Shown here: one piece after another, positions 12,125-24,400 of the stretch
Layout: every line of letters starts with the position of its first letter
Position numbering within the stretch: the first letter of the stretch is position 1
The notes under the pieces: model-generated
The model's input: only the letters and a program-made list of their open reading frames with translations
Told to the model about the DNA's origin: nothing
Database searches by the model: none
Translations under genes and position numbers: made by a program
Source: Colius striatus
Lineage: Eukaryota > Chordata > Aves > Coliiformes > Coliidae
Direction: 5' to 3'
Assembly (NCBI RefSeq): GCF_028858725.1
Contig: NC_084766.1
Location: 25,341,001 to 25,405,000 of the forward strand
Length of the DNA stretch: 64,000 nucleotides

Positions 12125-12454
12125 CCATGCTGCCAATACCAGTCTTAACTGGAAGAAAAGGGATTTCTCTTAGAAAACGTTTACAGAGCTCAGGGTCAAC
12201 CTGAAGCTTTGCAGCGGCTCCGAATGACGGGACGATACGTGGAAGCAGCAGCTAAAAACAGCAGCAGAAACACGAGCAACGTGTCCAAAGCAAGTTGTGG
12301 CTGCTCCTGCCACTTCTGGGATGAGAGCAGGAGGTGCCTGAGTCCTCTCCTCACAGTTGCAAAAATCTGTGTCAGCAACATGACGAGCTCTTTGCTATTT
12401 TTTGCCCCCTTGCAGATGCAGCCGGCTGGGCCCAGGGGAAGCTGACTCGCACTG

Positions 12455-12537
12455 GCTGCTTGGCTCTGAGAACTGAATTCCATAGGCGTTAAAGCCTCCA
12501 AAAATGCCCTATGGATTCAGTTCTGCAGCTGGGCAGC
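12455..12537 (+). ncRNA. MIR146B: miR-146b precursor hairpin
   Basis: The 5' arm at 12467-12488 starts with the miR-146 family seed (TGAGAACTG) and reads on through AATTCCATAGGCG, the miR-146b rather than miR-146a 3' half. The opposite arm, at about 12507-12526, is CCCTATGGATTCAGTTCTGC and pairs with it over nearly the whole length. Flanking gctgc (12455-12459) and gcagc (12533-12537) close the base of the stem, and a loop of about 18 nt separates the arms. In vertebrates miR-146 is induced by NF-kB and represses the TLR/IL-1 adaptors IRAK1 and TRAF6. In human the gene lies in the same place and strand, between CUEDC2 and C10orf95/MFSD13A, so family, paralogue and location agree. Confidence 0.97.
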
Positions 12538-13937
12538 AAATGAGCCTCAAACCCTCAGAAAGGGAACGCAACTGAGTTGTTCACACAAGGAATGTGCAAA
12601 TCTCTGCTGCTGCACAGTCGGGATGGAGGTGAGTTACAGCCACTGTTTGTGACAGGCTGTCCCTCAAGGGAAACAAAAGCCCAGCTACAAAACATTTTCT
12701 TCTGTCTGGAAGTGAAATGGCACTTGAGAAAATAAATACATTGCTCTCTCCTGATGCAGTGTGTGTGATTGTAAGCCTCTGCTAAAAATACACCTCGCCA
12801 GAAGGACAGCCTGGGTGTGCCCAGCAATCTCCTGTGCAGAGTCCAGGAAGCAAAACCAAACAGCACTTTGGGGAAGATAAACAGGAAAGGATGGGTGAAG
12901 GGTTGTGCCCACTCTCTCCCCAGAAGTGTCCCCAGCAGGGACAGGTAGTTGAAGAAAGTTTGTGGGGACAACAGGCTGTCTTTTCACCCATCTGTCATCT
13001 GTCTGTGGGAGACATTGGCTGCTCGCCTGGAGTTTTGGGGACATTTTCCATTGTGACACAGAGCAAAGCTGCCACCAGGAATGTATTGCCTGGAGGAGTG
13101 GTATTATTAGGTAATTTCTGGTAACTCACTTAGCATCTGCTCATCAGCACAGGACAAACACCATGCATCACCTCACCTTGCCTAGAAGAACTGCACCTGC
13201 AGCATCTCACCCAAAGCAGCCCCCTGCCAGCACCCTTCCCCTGGCAGACGCCCTGCTTAGCCAAGGAAGGCTAAAAAATAACCAGAAGGAATTCCTGCCT
13301 TTTTCCTACACAGGATCACCAAAGTGACACCTGATCAGCCACCAGTCTTCAGTGGGGCCTTTTCCAGCCCCTTCAGCATGTCCCACAGCCACCACTTGCT
13401 ACACACCCAAGGAGCAGCAGTTTTTCTGGTTTGCAGCTTTATCTGGCAGCAGAGCAAACCCATTTCCCAGAAGCTGATTGGGGAAGAGGAAATCCAGATA
13501 ACTACCAAGGCATTCAGGCAGTTGCTTAAACAAAAAATCCTTGCATTATTTTTTTAAAATCCATTTGTTTGACCCAGTAGCAATCCAGAGCCATCCAGGG
13601 CCTCCCAGCTCTAACAGGCTCCCTCCTGCATTAGGAGGCCTTTCTCTCCTGTGGCATGTCAGGGAGAAGCTATAAGGGGACAGAGCAGGTTCTCTGCATG
13701 CTCAGAAAGTCCCTGCTGGTCCCCAAAAAGGAAGCCATCAGGCAAGTAGTCAGAGCAAGGCAGAGCATTGCCAAGCAGAGGCAGCAGGATAACCCACCAC
13801 CCCTGGGATAGAGCCATGTCAGGACTCATCCCTGGCTTGGTAAAAAGTTGTCAGATCAGGTTGCAAGTTGTTCACAGCAGAGTGCTGTCAGGGAACTAAA
13901 AACCAGAAAGATAAGTGTTTGCAGTTGGAGAGGGGGG
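12538..13937. other. Intergenic, between miR-146b and the C10orf95-like gene
   Basis: This is ordinary sequence with no coding exon, repeat or RNA gene that I can support. Part of it is presumably the 3' portion of the miR-146b primary transcript. Confidence 0.4.
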
Positions 13938-13943
13938 TTTATT
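13938..13943 (-). terminator. Poly(A) signal of the C10orf95-like gene
   Basis: Plus-strand TTTATT is AATAAA on the minus strand. It lies about 830 nt past the stop codon of the C10orf95-like CDS and is the first canonical signal noted in that direction, giving a 3' UTR of about 0.85 kb. Confidence 0.6.
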
Positions 13944-14771
13944 GTTTGGTTTTAATCATTTAAAAGGTACAGAAGTTTGTAAGCAGGTCAGACACAGCCC
14001 TTCACAACCCTCTGGGTTGCCAGCACAGCTTTGAGGTCTGCCCATCCAAGAGACCAAGCTGTGGCTCACACAACTCTGGTAACCTCATCGGAGAGGCAGT
14101 GCCTTCAGAGAGAGCAGAGTCAGCCCCAGAGCAGGGCCTCAAGCAGCAACTTCAACAAGGATACGTGGCCAGGACAACTGAGCACCAGGCTACCAAGTGT
14201 TAAGAGCTCAGGGACACCAGGATCTTGTGCCAGGGAGGCAAAGTGCTGCGTACAGGCATCAAATGGTGATTAAGCACAATGGTATGGTCAAACAGCAGTG
14301 ACAAGATGTGCAGACAATTGCTCTTCAGTGTTCAAGAATCCCTCTTTCCTCTAGGACCAGCACTTCCCCCCAGCCTGGAGGAAATCCTGCTTTGATCTCC
14401 TTAACTGAATGCCAGGAAGGGAGCCAGCTTCCAGGACCTTCCCTTGGACAGGCTAGGAAGAGGCCCATCTTCTAATCAAGCACTGCTGCCCGGAAATCCC
14501 CCACCAGATTGTGACCTCTCAATCAAGCCAGTGGAAATGTTCATTTCAAAGCCAGGACCAAAGAGCCGATCCGACAGACAGACAAGTGCCACGTGGTTTC
14601 TTCACAGGACGGGCATTGTGCATCAAACAGGGTAAAGCTGTGGAAGACAGGGAGTAGTTAAAAGCCAACAGGAGTGGGGGCATCCACTGCTCATGCTACT
14701 TGCCAGCTGCACCAAGCCAATTGGCTCCCACCAGGGCTCTGGAGCATCTGTCCATCAGGTCCCTGACAACG

Positions 14772-15446
14772 TCAACGTCTCAGTTTCTTTTTCTTCTTAC
14801 GGTTCCTGTCCTCGCTGCTGTCATCTGCCTCACTGGCACTGGGGGTCACAGCCTGCTGGATGACTTTTTTTTCCACTGTATATTCCTGCTCTCCTGCCTT
14901 GGGATCTCCCTTGACCAAGAACTCCCCTTTCCGGTAGGTTATGGAGACGTTGGTCCGTGGGTAGGTGCCGTAAACCCTCCGGAGATCATCCTTCACGAAT
15001 TCTGGGAGGTTCTTCCTTGGTCCAAACACCTTTCCAAGCTTCCCCCATTGAAGCTCCCCTCTCATTGTGAAGCCTTCAGGCCACATCTCTCGATGGGGAT
15101 CTGCTCTCTGGTAGGCAGCATAGGGATTGTAGCTTGCGTAGGGATTGTAGAGAGGGACGGGGACCATGGGAGGGAAGTGCCAGGTGTAGTATGGATGGAA
15201 GTAGGGGTTGGAGACACCATAGGGATGATGGTAATCCACCTGCCCTCCCACATAGTCAGGGTAGCTGTTCCTGTCCACCACAAAGGTGACAGGGCGGCTG
15301 TAGAAGTTGTGCATGGGGATGGGAGGGAACACCATGGAGCTGGCCATGTCCTCTGCTCTCCCTGGCCGCAGCAGTGGGTAGGCATAGGCAGAAGGTGGGA
15401 TCACAGTGGGGTAATGCTCCCGCGGCACAAACCCAGACTGGTACAT
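14772..15446 (-). CDS. C10orf95: C10orf95-like protein, single coding exon
   Basis: This is a complete 224-residue frame on the minus strand. The start is firm: an in-frame TGA lies 18 nt upstream of the ATG in the same exon, and a splice acceptor (cttacag) sits at 15476, so the upstream exon is non-coding. Residues 1-115 are rich in Tyr and Pro with short repeats (PYASYNPYAAY). A more conserved-looking block follows at about 120-200 (WPEGFTMRGELQWGKLGKVF, then NLPEFVKDDLRRVYGTYPRT). The tail is acidic/serine then strongly basic (NRKKKKKLRR), a likely nuclear localisation signal. The name rests mainly on synteny: human C10orf95 lies on the minus strand beside and divergent from MFSD13A, next to MIR146B. 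Function is unknown. The 5' exon was not located; a donor at 16403 (gag|gtagga) or an exon in the 27-kb CpG island are possibilities. Confidence 0.8.
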   Translation of the reverse strand: MYQSGFVPREHYPTVIPPSAYAYPLLRPGRAEDMASSMVFPPIPMHNFYSRPVTFVVDRNSYPDYVGGQVDYHHPYGVSNPYFHPYYTWHFPPMVPVPLYNPYASYNPYAAYQRADPHREMWPEGFTMRGELQWGKLGKVFGPRKNLPEFVKDDLRRVYGTYPRTNVSITYRKGEFLVKGDPKAGEQEYTVEKKVIQQAVTPSASEADDSSEDRNRKKKKKLRR

Positions 15447-15475
15447 GGTACAGGAGCTTGGGATTCACTCAAAAG

Positions 15476-18400
15476 CTGTAAGGACAGGAGGGAGAAGAGA
15501 AACAATGTACATAGGTCATATACATTCCAGGAGCAGGCTGCCCAAGGCGATATGCCTAGCGCTGCAAGCGTGCTCCCTAAGTAATAAGAGGAGCTCCCTC
15601 TATCCAGTAACATGCCAAGGACAAGCAGAGCCACATAGCCAGTAACTGCCTGTTAACTGCTCAGCAAGACTCATCATTTACCCCACACAGGTCTCAGAAT
15701 TAACAAAGATGGGAACAAGCTGGCATAAAAAAGGCACTGAGGGCAGAAGAGGTGGCCTCATGTCCTTGTGACAGGGCTCCGCACTGCTGGGAGGCAGTAA
15801 GGCAGCCTGCAAGGAGCTAGAGACACTTCAGTAGGCACAAAAATGGGGAAGGCAAGCACAAATGAAAGAGGCCCAAAGGCAAGCCCAAGGCAAGCAGGCA
15901 GAGAGGAAAGAGGACACAGCCCAGCTGTGCTGCAATCATTTCAGCTGCCATCCTGCCCAGATAAGGAGATCTTAAATTAAAAACAAACCAAACTGTCCTT
16001 GACTCCCCATCCTCCCAGCACCTCGTTTCTACTCCGATAAGCAAACAAGACCTATGCCTACTGTTTGTTTCTAAAGCAAAATCCAGGTGCATCTGCATGT
16101 CCTCTGACAAGTTCCCATGTAAAGGCATCTCCTTTTGGTCTCCCTAGCTATCATTCACATTTAAACATGCATTTACTTTAAGCAACTCTGACCCACAGCT
16201 GAATTGGTTCCTAGCCTGCCCTCACCAGATGATCCAAGCACTCTCCAGGGCATTAAGCAATGTCCTCCCATGACTCCTTCTCCTCTCCCCAAGGGTAGGA
16301 AAGGAAGAAGTACATAGCATGGGTTTTTAAGAGAAGCTTGCTACTAGGGACAGGAAAAGATCATGCACAGGGCTAAAGCAGCATGTTAGTTTTGGTTTCC
16401 TACCTCCTCCAGAGTTCAAATCCTGTAGGCTCTTTTGGCTTCAGCCTTAACTAGAGTTGTCTCTCACAGAGGTGTTGACCAAGAAGGCAAAGTGAAACTC
16501 ATCCCTCGGTTCACTGCTTTCCCCTGGCCTAACAGGCCATTTGACAGCCCCCTAAGAACCTGCCTGCCACAAGCAATACTGAAGACTACTCAGTGGAGCT
16601 TTTCCCTTTTTTTTTAACCAGCAGAAGCTGTTCTTGTCCTTTGAGGTTTGTACCCTGCCCTGGCTCAAGCCTGCTTTCACCATGGGTGCAGAGGTAGAAG
16701 TCTATCCTCTGCAAAGAACAGCACTTGAGTAGTTAGGCAGGACCAGGCAGTACCTCTAAACAAGAGCTGCAAGAGCCAAAGCCCATCATAACACATCATC
16801 TCTCCAGACAGGGGAAAAGAAAAGAAAGTCATACAATCTACTTCAAATGAAGCTATTACAAAAAAAGAAAAGAAAGAGGCTCAAATGCCTTCAAGCAAAT
16901 CAGGACAACAAGCTTGACTAGGCCCGACTGGGGTCTCCCCTGCTCACTAGCAGGTGTTGGGGAGCAGGACAGCAGGCACCATGATGTCTCCTGCACTTAG
17001 CCCAGCTCAGGCAGTCACCAGGCAAAGACAGGGCTGGGTGTCACTGTGCTTGAGGGCTCCTGAGCATCTCTTCCTGAGTTTGCCTGACCACTCTGAAGAG
17101 GTTTAGAGCTGAGCCTCCTGTAGCAAGGAGTGGAGCAAGAAGCTCCATTGCACCCTGTCTGAGCAGACTTCATTAGACCTTTATTGAAAGGCAACCATTA
17201 GCTAGTTCCCAAACACCCTGCCTAGCTTGCTTAGAATCACCACACCAATCCAGAGTTCTGACTGTCAATGGCAGCACAGGGTGGAGAAACAGAATAAAGT
17301 CTCCTTAAAAGAAAAAAAACACAACATTCTCAGTGCTTTTTTTATTTTGTTTTCCAATCAGTCCATCCCTGCTTCTCTATGGAGTCCTGCAGGACCCTTT
17401 CTATGGATCCTTTGTGTTTTAGAGCAAGAGATCTGCACAGAGAGCACACAGCTATCACATCCATCGAGTGAAACCAAGTTGGATCAGTGTGCAGCCTCAC
17501 ACCAGCTTAGGTCAGCCCTGGACAAGCTGTTATTTAGTTGATGATCAGCTCTTGCTCAAAAGCTGCACATCACTCTTCTACCACCCAATGTAGCACCCTG
17601 AATTTTGGCTGCCAGCATCAATGCTCCCAGGCCTTCCCTGCAGCAGCAGCAGAAGGGGTGACCAACCATCTAAACCATGTGTGTTTTAGCATGGGACAGC
17701 CCAAGTACAGCTATTAAGTGCTCTGGTTTTGCTCTGGAGAAAGATAAGGGGAACAAGCTGGTGGCTCGGCCAGGCAGGATGGCCCAAAAGAGGAAGCAAA
17801 CAGAAGGGCCAAGAGGGGAATGAGAAAAGGACTAGACAGGGCTGTGAGTAGCCAGGCATGTGACAGTGCTGCGCTGGAGCACAGGAATGAAGACATTTCC
17901 CTGGAGCAGATCACCCCTGAGGAGGGTGTTGACAGTCAACACAGAGTAGACAAGACTTCACAACCCAGGAGCAAGTTTGCAAACCTGTCAGGGCAAGCCT
18001 TGGGTGGTGCTCTGGCTGGCTTTGCCTTCCCTGGGCTCCACTGCACAGCTGCCTGTCCATGCCTGCTGCCCAGTCTGAGCACCAGAGGTCTTGGGGTAAC
18101 CCAGATCCAGGCTGACCCTCACAAGCACAAGAGGCTGAGTCTCAGCTCCTGGCTTGCAGGACATAGCACTGCTCTGAACCATCAGAGTGTTGCCACAAGG
18201 TTTTGGTATACAGGAGGCACAAGGCTCCTGCCCTGTTTACCCGGAGCTGCAGCCTTGTGCTCCAAGGGGCTGACAACATGGTTTACCCCACTATTACACC
18301 AGTGCCTGTTGTTCATATTGGCCTTCAGGTTGCTTCAGCTTCCAGAGGCAGGTTTTGGGAGGTGACAACTGGAGCAAAGTCCTTACAGACTCTGCAGGGC

Positions 18401-21400
18401 TGAGCTAGGGTGTGACAAATCTGTGTGTACCAGACAGGGCTTTGAGAGCAGCAGTACCAGCTTGCCTGATCCTGTCCCATGCTCACCAGGAAGTGAGAGC
18501 TGGCAGTGCTCCAGGGAAAACAGAGCTGGCCAGGAAGATGATCTTTTACTAGGCCATCTGATGGCCAGAAGGCATCAAAAGCCAGATACCCAAGAAAAAA
18601 CAACTCCCAAATATCAACATCACCTAGTGGTAACCCTTTGAGGAAAAGGTCCAACCTCCCATTCTCCCCTTCCTCTTCAGTTGCTCCTTCTCTTGTTTCT
18701 CCAGTGCCAGCAGTCAGAGGCTGCCCTGGCTGTGGAAGCAAACATCCAACAGCCTCCAGCTTTCTCTCCAACTCTTCAGGAGCAACTGTACGACAAGAAG
18801 AGAAGGGTTCCTGTTTGAACCATCTCTTCAGGCTGCCATCCACTTTCTTCCCTTGCTCCAGTTTCAAGTTCTGCTATGCCTTGGGATTAAAAAACCTTTA
18901 AAAGACACCCAATCTCCCCCTCCATTACCTAGCAGCCAGATGTCCTGAGCAGGAAAGGGCAGAACAGTTCTTAAAGCTTGAGCTGAGCTCTGCTCAATGC
19001 CCCTCTAGCCCTGAGTGCCACCGACAGGCACCAATATACACCAGCTCCTTGGTGGCACAGGCTGAAAGGGTGGCTGGGCAAGCGGCATGCTGTGCCTGGG
19101 AACCAAGTCTTCTCAGCCAGGGCACAGGGAGCTGTGCCAGCAAGGAGCAACAAGGGATCAACCCAGTAAGAAAGCCCACAGCAGGAGATGAGGCAGCCTC
19201 TCCCTTTAAGCCCTTCCAGCAGTGTTGACCTTGCTGGAAAAAGGTTCAAACTCACTTGGCTGAAGTTGAATGAGAAGCCAGGCACTAAAAAACAAAACAG
19301 AACTCCCTAGAAGGTCATAGCCAGCTGAGATTGTCAACTCTGCTTGCTGAGAGCATGATACTTCAGCCTCTTCCCAGGCTTGCCAGAGCTGACTCCAGCA
19401 ACTCCATCTGGCAGGGCCTCTCCCTCCTCACACATCTCTGTGCAGGTCGAGGAGACTGACACTACAGCTCCCAAAAGGCTTGATCTGCCAAGCCAAGCGT
19501 GCCTCCACGCCAGCTGCCCCAGACAGAGTTGCTATGGAGCAATCATGCAGTGTTTGCAACACAAACCCAGAGATTACACTTGGTAGTTCAAGTACAGGGA
19601 ACACTTTTGTTTCCCCGCTCTGTTACACAGTTACTGCAGGTGATGAATCCACCACTAGTTAACAGAGGAATGCCCAAGGTTGGCAGGGCTTTTCTAATAC
19701 CAAAAGCAGCAGAAATGACTTTCTGGCATTACAGAAGAATGTAGCTTTGCAGGACATATCTCAGGGCAGTAGACCTTTACTGACACCCAAGCTAGTTTTA
19801 AATCTGGGGAGCTCTTTCTTTAGGTACTTGTGGAGCACAAAATCCACTGTGAGCTGCAGAAAACAGAAGAAAGTGTAAACATGCAAGGCCAGACTGAACA
19901 TTCCCTAGGACAGAGCTGAAGCGAACCCAACTGTAGCATGGGCACAGACCAACATAAAAGGTGGGGCACAGTATCTGACATACGAAACCTCATACAAGTA
20001 TCTCATGTTCAGAGAGACTGGTTTCACCAAGGCCAACAAGTACAGAGAGTTTTACTAAGTCTTCTGTCCAAATTTGGTGGGTCCTCAGGTCAGGCTGGCA
20101 GTCTGAACAGGTCAGATGCCTCCTCATGGACCATACTGAACAACAACACAAGTGCAAACACATTCAGCCCACAGGAGAATGCATGGCCATCTCTTTATGT
20201 TTCAACCAAGACTACTTCTGCCTCATGCCATTGCCCTGTGATCACTTTCCAAACAAAGAGAACAGAGATCCCATTAAGTTACCTTTTCCTTTCCACTGTT
20301 CCAGCACTCGAACAGTCAGACTGTTCTTTCTGGCTTTCTTCCCATACTGTTCTTCTCCCCGCCCCACAAAAGCCACAGATCTGTTGCCATTGCACTGTAG
20401 CAACTCCCAAGGGTACAGGGGTGAATACTGCAAAAGCAACATTTTCCCCTAACCAAGGGGATGAAGAAGTCATGAGTTATTTCCAGTTAATCTCCCTATT
20501 TTGAGCAGACTCTGCAAAACTGCTGCCATCTGACAAAGCTTTGGCAAATGCCTCCCTTGGGGTCGGGGAGGGAATCAAACCAAAACTTCAAGGACTGTTC
20601 TGGAAGAATGAGGTTAAAACCAAACCTACTCAAACCTAAGGCCTGTCCTCCACAGCTCTGGTGTCAGTCTCACTAGGTAACATCCTAGTAGCTAGAGACA
20701 GTTCATGAGAGAGCATTACAACTAAAGTTTCTCATTTTTCCACATCACTTGCGCACACACACCCCCCCACCCAACACAAGATCATGCTCTCTTTGAGGTC
20801 TTTGAAGAGAGACTCTCAAGTATTTCTTGGGGAGGTGGAGAGCAGCCCAGAAAGCCATGTGGCACAATGATATAAGCTTTGCTCTTCCATCACCAGTATA
20901 GATCCATAGGACACACACTTGGCCACCTTCCTAAAAGATTGGCTCTCAGAGAGACATGCCTGGCAGCAACACAAGAATTCAGGGAAAGAGCAGTAGCTCC
21001 TTACAAGCCGTGTCCTTTCAGGCCTTAATTTTCACCTAGGGGAGCAGATTCCAACATCTGTGCTGCCTAATTGTGGAAGCACTTTTGGATTTTACATTCC
21101 CTCTCCAAGGCAGGACACCACTACAGGCTTTTGCTGCACCCTCCAAGACAAAAGCAAGCTCACAACATTGTAGCAAAGCACTTCAAGGAACATCAAATAC
21201 TTCCACGAGAGGTTCCTACATCATGCCTAGTACAGCAAGGTGCCATAAGGCAGTAGCTGATTAACAGCAGTACAAACCAGAACTGCAAGGACAGCAGGTC
21301 TTGGCACTAACTTGCCAGGCAAAGCTCACCACAACCTGAAGGGAGAGCTGACTTCTTGGAAGAAAAAAGGCTCTGATAGTGTCTAGAAAGGGGGAAAGAT

Positions 21401-24400
21401 GCTGTGTGGTGGGCTGAGATGAAGCAGAGCCATCTATCCCTCACCCACTGCATCCCTGCAGCCTCTCCAGCAGGACAGAGCAGGGCCTGGAGGAGGAGGG
21501 CAGCATGCCAGCTCCTACAGCTCAGGAGGAGCTCTCTGCTTCACACTTGCACCCCAAGTGCCACCGTGGTCACAGCTCTCTGCATGCAATTCACTTTCTG
21601 TAAAACCACAGGGCACACAGCAATAACCAGATTCCTGCAGGCAGAGCTGGCACTGCATTCCAGGAGCTGGGCAGTTGTTACACACCACAGGCTCATTACA
21701 CCAATCCTCTTGGACATTTCTAGACAAAAACTTCAGCAAGGCAGAACACACAGCCTCTGCTTCTCAGAAAACCAGTGAGGCTGTTTGCTGCTGTCCCATG
21801 TGCAGCCTAGTGGTAACACATAAAGGAAGGTAACTGATACTGAAGGCAGCTTGAAAACAGCCCAGGAGGAAAACAAAAAAAATAAGGGCTTTGCAGAGAA
21901 GAGTAGGTACTTTGGACAAAAGCATAATGACTCCCCAAAGAGCAGTAAAGCTAAAGGATGGAAAGGGTTTGAGAGAAATTAGAGGTAGAGATAAGTAGAA
22001 ACAGCAGAAACCCACCGATCCAGACAGTTTTGTGTGTTTTGACTAAAAGGTAAATACAAAAGCTGTTTTGTTTGTATGAAAGGCAGCAGCAGCAGCACAG
22101 GGCTGCTGGAGACGGCTGAGGGCCCCCCACAAGTCCCCAGTGTGCAGAGCTGGACAGCAGCAGGGGCCCGGGGTAACATTCTCACCTTGGCAGCAGGACA
22201 AACAGCCCAGGCTTCCAGGCTGGACCAATTCCTTCACCCACTCATCTCAAGCTGTCCAACAAAAGGTGAGCTTTGTGGGCACAGCTGAGGAGCCTGAAGC
22301 AGGTGTGAGCAGCACAGGACCATTATGTGAGCTTTATAGAGTGACAAAAATGCCAGTCTACAAGGTTCTTCAGCCAGAAAGAAGAATGTTTGCTGCTCTG
22401 ACACAAGGAGTGGTACAAATGGGCCTTGGGGGACTCCCTCAGCAATGCAGGATATCTGACCCTGCTACACCCCACACCACAGAAAGGACCTTCCTGTAGG
22501 TAACTACTTCACCATCTGAAATTCTTACAGCTGTCCAAGCCAACTGAAAAGGTACCATGAGCACAGCTGCTACCAGAGCATCCTTTGGGACAGATAAGCC
22601 AGAGGGCCTCAGACACACCAACTCCCTCTCCAGGGGGAAGAAGCTGTCAACCTTGCCAAGAGGGCACCTGTGCCAAACCTACTGCACTTAGTGCTCCTCT
22701 TCAAGAGTTGGGCTCAGAACCACTCCCAGCTTTTGCACCATAAACAATCCCTTCAGTTCAGGCAAGGAGGATTTACTTTCTTAAGCCAAAAAACTGCTGT
22801 CCTCACCCTGGTCCCTCTGAACTCTGCTATTAGTAATGCACCAGGAAGGTGAGAGCTCCAACTGGCACCAGAAATGTCAGTTAATGTGTATTACAGTCAG
22901 TCACCCCTTATTTAGGCCCTTTGAAGACAGTGTAGGTCTGTTTCAGCAATTCAAAGCAGCATTCCCAGAAAGCTCTGAAATCTAGTATGGGTCTGGCACT
23001 TGTTTGAGGGCTGTGCAAGGCCCAGGCTCTGTAGGAGGTCAGAACACCAGGAAAAGCCCTAGTCATTGCAAAGCAAGTCTTGACTTGACTCCCATGATCT
23101 AAAAACCACTCCCCTTGCATAACTCTGCTCAAACAGCGGTCAAAATGCAACTCGTTGCTGACAGAGAGGTTTGGAACAGCCACTCCTCCTACTCTCACCA
23201 CAGCTGTTGGATTACACAGCAGGTCTGAAACAGCTGCACTGCCAAGAATAAGAACATGGTGATGTTACCACAGGGTCACTGCTTTAACAAGCAAGGCTCT
23301 GGAAACCACCTCTGCCTGCTGCCAAGACAATCTTGACACCATCATCCCTTCAGCCTCTCCCTGAATAGAGAGGTCTGCTGCACCAAGGTGTAGATTTTGG
23401 GCACACTCTAAGCTTTCTCCTTTCTTGATATATCTTCCTCTTGGCACAGCATAACTTCTGGGTTATTAAAGCTCCACCACCACTAGTCTCATCTTGCTAG
23501 TCACCACTGTGGGTGACCTTTGCCTCAGAGAAGGCAAGCTTCCAAGTTAGGAGATTCTGGACAAGCTCCCAGCTGTCACCACTTCTGCCCAGCTGCCCTT
23601 CTCCAGGTTGCAGTCAAGACAACCAACTTAGAAGACTTTTATCACCAGCAGGGCAAATGAACAATCCATTACCTCATTAACACACCATTGGTATCTCAGG
23701 GTTATTTATACTGCCTGGCACACAACTATGAAGCTACTAATCAAGTGTTACAAACCACACAACAGCTGTCAAGTGACAGGCATCAGCCTTCCCTCCCACA
23801 CCTCTTGGGACTAGGGTGCAAGCCTGCCCCTGTTCACTCTGCCTTCCCACACCAAGTGTTTCCAACAAAGACCTGGTAGAGAGCCCAGAGGGCTGTCCAA
23901 GGAGCATCACTCCAGTGAGTTTGGATCCTCAGACATCTTCCTCCATAAGTGTCTGCACTCCTGCAGCTGGCTGCTCCCATCTTCATTCTTTCATCTCATT
24001 TTATACCTTATTCTCTCATTTCAGGATCCACTTCTTTGTCACACTTGTGCCTCCCTTCCTCCAGTCTCCCTCCAAACAGACGGTCTGCCTCTAATTACTT
24101 CTTTCCCGTTGGTCTCAGTTTTAGCACATCCGTAGCCATGTCTGGCACTTCTGATATTGTTACTGTGGCAATCTGGGCCTTATGTGCTACCCCTGATATA
24201 GAGCAGGTGACCTTGCAAGGTTCTGCCCTCCAAGAGTTGCTTCACACACACCTATAGTTATCTGGTTCCTACTGGTTACATATTGTTTACTTTACACACT
24301 CCCAAGACAAATCATTCTCCTTCAGCCTTGATTCCCCTGCCAAGCCCCAGTCACATACAGGCACTGTCTTATCTCACACACAGACAGTTTGCATAGCAGA

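Noticed and set aside
20750-20775. CA/C-rich tract as a microsatellite
   Set aside because: Too short and mixed to count as a repeat locus.
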